From Austwickia chelonae NBRC 105200 (GTDB lineage: Bacteria > Actinomycetota > Actinomycetes > Actinomycetales > Dermatophilaceae), in the NCBI RefSeq assembly GCF_000298175.1, contig NZ_BAGZ01000003.1:124001-188000 (forward strand): 64,000 bases of DNA, read 5' to 3'. Position numbers and translations under genes: made by a program. The notes below the pieces were generated by a model, which searched no databases, was not told the origin of the DNA, and worked only from the letters and a program-made list of their open reading frames with translations. Positions 59,992-64,000 of this stretch are shown here, one piece after another. Position 1 is the first letter of the stretch; each line of letters begins with the position of its first letter.

Positions 59992-62418
59992 TCACACGCT
60001 CGCAGCCCGCCGGCGACCGAACCAACGCTCCAAGCGCCACGCCGTCTCGCACAACAGGATCCCCAGGACGACGGAGAAGGCCCCCACGGTCAGGGTGTAC
60101 GGGCTCCCCGTGTCGAGGTTGAAGAAGCGGGCCAGCATCGGCACCGTGAAGATCACGACGTACGCCAGCGCACTCGCCACGATCAGGGCGATCTTCCACG
60201 GACGGTCGGGACGGGCCACCACGCCCAGCACCCACATCGCGATCCCGATGACCACGATCAGCGCACCGGTCGAGATCTGCTCCGGGTTCGCACCCCGCGG
60301 GTCGTGCCGCAGCCACAGGTAGGTGAAGAAGGTGATCGTGCCGATGATCAGACCCGCCGGCGCGGAGCGGGCCAACGCCCGCTTGGCGAAACCGGTCCGG
60401 GCGCGGTCGGCATTCGGCGCCAACGACAGGATGAACGCGGGGATCCCGATGGTGAACCACGAGATGATCGTGACGTGGATCGGCACGAAGGGGAACGGCT
60501 GACCCGACAGGCCCACCAGCATCGCCAACAGACACGAGTAGAACGTCTTCGTCAGGAAGAGCGCCGCGACCCGCTCGATATTCCCGATGACCCGGCGGCC
60601 CTCGGCCACCACCTTCGGCAGCGTCGCGAAACGGTCGTCCAGGAGCACGATCTGCGCAGCCGAACGGCTCGCCTCCGAACCGGACCCCATGGCGACACCC
60701 ACGTCGGAATCCTTCAACGCCAGGACGTCGTTGACCCCGTCACCGGTCATGGCGACGACATGGCCACGCGACTGCAGGGCACCGACCATCGCCCGCTTCT
60801 GCTGGGGGGTCACCCGGCCGAACACCTTGTGCCCGTCGACGGCGTCCGCCAAGCCGGCGGCGTCCTCGGGGAGCCGGCGGGCGTCCATCGCCGTCGTCTC
60901 CTCGCCCTTCCCGATCCCCACCGACCGGGCCACCGCCGCCACCGATGTCGCATTGTCACCCGAGATGACCTTGACCTCGACACCCTGCGCCGCGAAATAG
61001 GCCACCGTGTCGGCGGCATCGTCCCGAACCTTCTGGGCCAGGACGGCCAGACCCACCGGGGTCACCTCGCCCAGCCCCGACGGGTCGTCGACCGCCCGTT
61101 CCGCGGTTCCCAGGAGGACCACGCGAAGACCCTGCTCGGCGAACTCCTCGGCCCGCTTGGCCGCCACCGACCCCGGCACCGCCAGGACGTCCGGCGCGCC
61201 CAGGACCAGGCTGCGCGGACGCCCTTCACCGGCGGCGAAACTGGCCCCGGACCACTTCGTCGCCGAGGTGAACGGAGCCAGAGCGTCCGTCTCCCAGACC
61301 TGTTCCGGCGCCCCGACGTGCTCGGCGATGACCGCCATCGTCGGATTCGGGTGCGGATCGGTCGCCGCCAGCTGGGCCAGGAGCACAGAGACCCGCGACC
61401 GTGACTTCTCGTCGTCCTCGGGCAGGGCCACCAGGCTGTCCAGCCGCATGCCCCCCTCGGTGAGCGTCCCGGTCTTGTCGACACACACCGTGTCGACCCG
61501 GGCCAGGCCCTCGATGGCCGGCAGTTCCTGCACCAGACATCCGTGCTGTCCCAACCGGATCACTCCGACCGCGAAGGCCACGGAGGTCAACAGCACCAGG
61601 CCCTCGGGAACCATCGGCACCAGCGCGGCCACCAGGCCCAGCAGCGCGCCGTTGCCGTCCGTGTGCACATGGTTCAGCTGCACCCACACCGTGAGCACAC
61701 CCACCGGGATCAACAGATAGGTGATGTAACGCAGGATGAGGTCGATCCCGCTGCGCAGCTCCGAATCGACCAGGGTGTACCGGCTGGCTTCCGCCGCCAA
61801 CTGCGCGGCATAGGCGTCCGCGCCGATCTTCGTCGCCCGGTACGCACCCGAACCGGAGGAGACGAAACTCCCCGAGAGGACCTGGTCGCCGGCTTTCTTG
61901 TCGACCGGGTCGTTCTCACCGGTCAACAGGGACTCGTCGACCTCCAGGTAGGAGGACTCGACGACCTCGCCGTCGACCACGACCTGGTCGCCGGGCTGCA
62001 GTTCGACGATGTCGTCGAGCACCAGCTCCCGCCGGTCGATACGACGGGCGACCCCGTCGCGACGCACCAGCGGACGCGCCTCACCGACGATCGCCAACTT
62101 GTCCAGAGTGCGCTTGGCCCGCACCTCCTGGATGATGCCGATGACGCTGTTCACCACGATCAGCAGCGCGAACAAGCCGTTCTTGAACGACCCGGTGATC
62201 GCCACGATCCCGAAGAGGACCGCGAGGATCGCGTTGATCCTGGTGAACACATTCGCCCGGACGATCTGTCCGACGGTCCGCCCCGAACGTGGAGGAAGGT
62301 CGTTGACCTTGCCCTCCCGAACCCGCTCGGCAACCTGCTCGGCAGTCAGCCCACCGGCAGCGACGGACGACCTCCCGCCGTCCTCGTCCTGCCGTTTCAT
62401 CGGCGCTCCAACACTCAC
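59992..62418 (-). CDS. P-type cation-transporting ATPase, CtpE-like
   Basis: The 808-residue ion pump has the phosphorylation site [12 protein letters not shown], the actuator motif [10 protein letters not shown], the nucleotide-binding and hinge motifs [23 protein letters not shown], and about ten hydrophobic helices. The membrane helix 4 motif is [18 protein letters not shown]. The overall pattern resembles the mycobacterial calcium pump CtpE rather than heavy-metal pumps, since no CPx motif or metal-binding domain is present. GTG 62418 (GGAGGAAG upstream) and ATG 62400 (TTGGAG upstream) are both possible starts. Confidence 0.92.
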   Translation of the reverse strand: MSVGAPMKRQDEDGGRSSVAAGGLTAEQVAERVREGKVNDLPPRSGRTVGQIVRANVFTRINAILAVLFGIVAITGSFKNGLFALLIVVNSVIGIIQEVRAKRTLDKLAIVGEARPLVRRDGVARRIDRRELVLDDIVELQPGDQVVVDGEVVESSYLEVDESLLTGENDPVDKKAGDQVLSGSFVSSGSGAYRATKIGADAYAAQLAAEASRYTLVDSELRSGIDLILRYITYLLIPVGVLTVWVQLNHVHTDGNGALLGLVAALVPMVPEGLVLLTSVAFAVGVIRLGQHGCLVQELPAIEGLARVDTVCVDKTGTLTEGGMRLDSLVALPEDDEKSRSRVSVLLAQLAATDPHPNPTMAVIAEHVGAPEQVWETDALAPFTSATKWSGASFAAGEGRPRSLVLGAPDVLAVPGSVAAKRAEEFAEQGLRVVLLGTAERAVDDPSGLGEVTPVGLAVLAQKVRDDAADTVAYFAAQGVEVKVISGDNATSVAAVARSVGIGKGEETTAMDARRLPEDAAGLADAVDGHKVFGRVTPQQKRAMVGALQSRGHVVAMTGDGVNDVLALKDSDVGVAMGSGSEASRSAAQIVLLDDRFATLPKVVAEGRRVIGNIERVAALFLTKTFYSCLLAMLVGLSGQPFPFVPIHVTIISWFTIGIPAFILSLAPNADRARTGFAKRALARSAPAGLIIGTITFFTYLWLRHDPRGANPEQISTGALIVVIGIAMWVLGVVARPDRPWKIALIVASALAYVVIFTVPMLARFFNLDTGSPYTLTVGAFSVVLGILLCETAWRLERWFGRRRAASV

Positions 62419-62533
62419 CTGATTCTTCCTCCCGACGCAGCACTATCGGCGGTTGCCGGAAGAACCGGAGCCACCCCCTGGAACACGTGTGAACAGCACC
62501 AGAGGTTCCCTGCCTGGGGCGGAGCGCGCCGAA

Positions 62534-62546
62534 GGGGGTGACCCCC
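62534..62546 (-). terminator. Small hairpin after hpt
   Basis: GGGGG and CCCCC flank TGA just past the hpt stop. It is short but all G-C; a weak terminator call. Confidence 0.35.
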
Positions 62547-62549
62547 CGT

Positions 62550-63101
62550 TCAGGCGTAGACGTGCGGTGCCAGAGTGCCCACGCACCGCAGGTTGCGGTA
62601 CTCCTCGGCGTAGTCGAGCCCGTAACCCACCACGAACTCGTTCGGGATGTCGAAACCGACGTACTTGACGTCGACCTCGACCTTGGCCGCCTCCGGCTTG
62701 CGCAGCAGGGTGCAGATCTCCACCGACGCCGCGTCCCGGGAAGCCAGGTTCGCCTTGATCCAGCTCAGGGTCAGACCCGAGTCGACGATGTCCTCCACGA
62801 TCAGGACGTGCCGACCGGTGATGTCGGTGTCCAGGTCCTTCAGGATCCGCACCACACCGCTGGACTTCGTCCCGGAACCGTAGGAGCTGACCGCCATCCA
62901 ATCCATCGGCGCCGTACGGGGCAGCGCACGCATGAGGTCGGCCATCACCAGTACCGCACCCTTCAGGACCCCCACGAGCAGCAGGTCCTTCCCGGCGTAG
63001 TCCTCCGAGATCTGCACGGCGAGTTCTTCGAGACGGGACATGATCTGCTCCTCGCTGATCAGCACCTTCTCGAGATCAGCACCCATGTGCTCGGCGTCCA
63101 C
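62550..63101 (-). CDS. hpt: Hypoxanthine phosphoribosyltransferase
   Basis: The enzyme salvages hypoxanthine and guanine with PRPP. The 183-residue product has the PRPP-binding motif [14 protein letters not shown], the early [14 protein letters not shown] and the C-terminal [18 protein letters not shown]. The GTG start directly follows the tilS stop; an ATG at 63086 is an alternative. The tilS-hpt-ftsH order is typical, here with a P-type ATPase inserted before ftsH. Confidence 0.95.
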   Translation of the reverse strand: MDAEHMGADLEKVLISEEQIMSRLEELAVQISEDYAGKDLLLVGVLKGAVLVMADLMRALPRTAPMDWMAVSSYGSGTKSSGVVRILKDLDTDITGRHVLIVEDIVDSGLTLSWIKANLASRDAASVEICTLLRKPEAAKVEVDVKYVGFDIPNEFVVGYGLDYAEEYRNLRCVGTLAPHVYA

Positions 63102-64000
63102 TCATTTCTCCTCTGTCGCGGGACCGTCAAGCCCCTCGGCGGGCGCCGCCGATGCTGACGACACCGGGCCGTCATCGGGAGACCCCTCCCGATCACCACC
63201 CACGGCCCATTCTCGCCCACTACGGTCGGTGAAGCCGACCAGACCGTCCCTGCGGCCGAACCAGCGGCCCCCCGGCAGAGCCACCGGCCCCTGCCCTCGC
63301 CACCCCACCACCAGGGCGTCCACCGCCAGGACATGCCGTGAACCGACCTCAGGGCATCCCTCCTCCGCGGCCAGTGAACGCCACAACCGCCCCCGCACCG
63401 CCGTCGGATGCCCGGCCACGGCCGACACCGGCCACGGCCACGGCCCCATCGCCCGACGCGCCTGCGCGGTGAACAGGTCCAAGGCGTCGGCGTCCTCCCG
63501 CGCCAAGGCAGCGGTACGTGCCAGAGCCGCAGGCAGGCCAGGGCCCAACTCCTCTGTGGCCGAACGCAACAGGCGACGGACCCGATTACGGAGGAAGGTC
63601 TGGTCCTCATTGCTGGGATCCGCCCAGGGAGTCAACCCCTGAGCCCGGCAGGCCTCCACCGTGTCCCGACGCGGCAGGTCGAGCAACGGCCTCTCGTACG
63701 GGGGACGTCGACGCGGGATACCGGACAGGGTGCGGGTCCCCGACCCTCGGACCAACCCCAGGAGGACCTGTTCGGCCTGATCGTCCCGGGTGTGCCCCAA
63801 CCAGGTCGACGAGGCCCCGCACTCGGCCATCACCTCCTCGAAGACCTCGTACCGGGACTCGCGCGCCCGCGCCTCCGGGCCACCGCCGCCACTCGCGGAC
63901 ACCCGAACCCGGCGGGTCACCACCGGATCCAGACCCAACCGGCGACACTGCTCGGCGGCCTCCCGACAGACCAGGTCCGATCCCTCCTGAAGGCCGTGGT
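63102..64000 (-). CDS. tilS: tRNA(Ile)-lysidine synthase, 5' end cut by window
   Basis: TilS makes lysidine at the wobble base of the minor isoleucine tRNA. The visible 299 residues include DHGLQEGS-like HGLQEGSDLVCREA at the edge, RYEVFEEVMAECG, LGHTRDDQAEQVLLGL and NRVRRLLRSATEELGPGL. The P-loop SGGxDS lies outside the window. The C-terminal domain is short, as in actinobacteria. Confidence 0.93.
   Translation of the reverse strand, partial: HGLQEGSDLVCREAAEQCRRLGLDPVVTRRVRVSASGGGGPEARARESRYEVFEEVMAECGASSTWLGHTRDDQAEQVLLGLVRGSGTRTLSGIPRRRPPYERPLLDLPRRDTVEACRAQGLTPWADPSNEDQTFLRNRVRRLLRSATEELGPGLPAALARTAALAREDADALDLFTAQARRAMGPWPWPVSAVAGHPTAVRGRLWRSLAAEEGCPEVGSRHVLAVDALVVGWRGQGPVALPGGRWFGRRDGLVGFTDRSGREWAVGGDREGSPDDGPVSSASAAPAEGLDGPATEEK

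Noticed and set aside
1-64000. CRISPR array, prophage, insertion sequence or rRNA/tRNA genes
   Set aside because: No regularly spaced repeats, transposase or integrase motifs, terminal inverted repeats or tRNA cloverleaf were seen.

Overview
The window reads as a chromosomal segment of a high-GC actinobacterium, probably of the order Micrococcales. The inference rests on lsr2, clpC, a fused folB-folK next to a DUF3180 gene, the rex-hemA-hemC-cobA/hemD run, a second NuoD-like protein beside MidA, a very small basic ribosomal protein and many apparently leaderless genes. A Dermatophilaceae-like genus would fit, but that is only a guess from gene content. Nearly all the sequence is coding, with tight operons and many 4-base start/stop overlaps.

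Layout. 1-7,222 (minus): uroporphyrinogen methyltransferase/synthase, hemC, hemA, rex, a thioredoxin-fold protein, a PlsC-like acyltransferase, an epimerase and a 32-residue ribosomal protein. 7,556-13,452 (minus): acuC-like deacetylase, GNAT, proC, proline dehydrogenase, a sugar-isomerase-like protein and Ppx/GppA. 13,538-20,633 (mostly plus): a probably Zur-controlled CobW GTPase, a cysteine-rich protein plus methyltransferase pair, a PadR regulator, radA, disA and mutY. 20,684-28,364 (mostly plus): a three-gene ABC exporter, pirin, an amino-acid N-acetyltransferase (minus) and znuA-znuC-znuB-zur. 28,398-33,200 (minus): a Gdx-type guanidinium exporter behind a guanidine-III riboswitch, a methyltransferase, an EamA transporter and clpC.

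33,453-42,405: a mercaptopyruvate sulfurtransferase, then a sugar-PTS locus. Transketolase, HPr and enzyme I form one minus-strand operon. A ROK repressor diverges from an ascorbate-family EIIA-EIIB-EIIC operon. The same inverted repeat, GTT[T/A]TG-N12-CAAAAC, lies upstream of both operons. 42,512-50,040 (minus): a tightly packed envelope/osmotic run of BCCT transporter, YczE-like protein, bile-acid-symporter-family protein, a rhomboid-like/MprF-type fusion and an alpha/beta hydrolase.

50,041-52,405 is less gene-dense and richer in A+T. It holds a FhuF-type ferric reductase, lsr2, 0.7 kb without a convincing gene and a small membrane protein. 52,503-64,000: MidA, an orphan NuoD-like protein, DUF3180, folB-folK, folP, folE, ftsH, a CtpE-like P-type ATPase, hpt and the end of tilS.

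The strongest regulatory observations are the guanidine-III riboswitch, the shared PTS/transketolase operator, the stacked zinc and iron boxes at the znuA promoter, the Zur-like box over the cobW -10 element, and a strong hairpin with an iron-box-like site at fhuF. The most unusual protein is the rhomboid-like/MprF fusion paired with a membrane-anchored hydrolase. All family assignments come from motifs read by eye; no database search was run.
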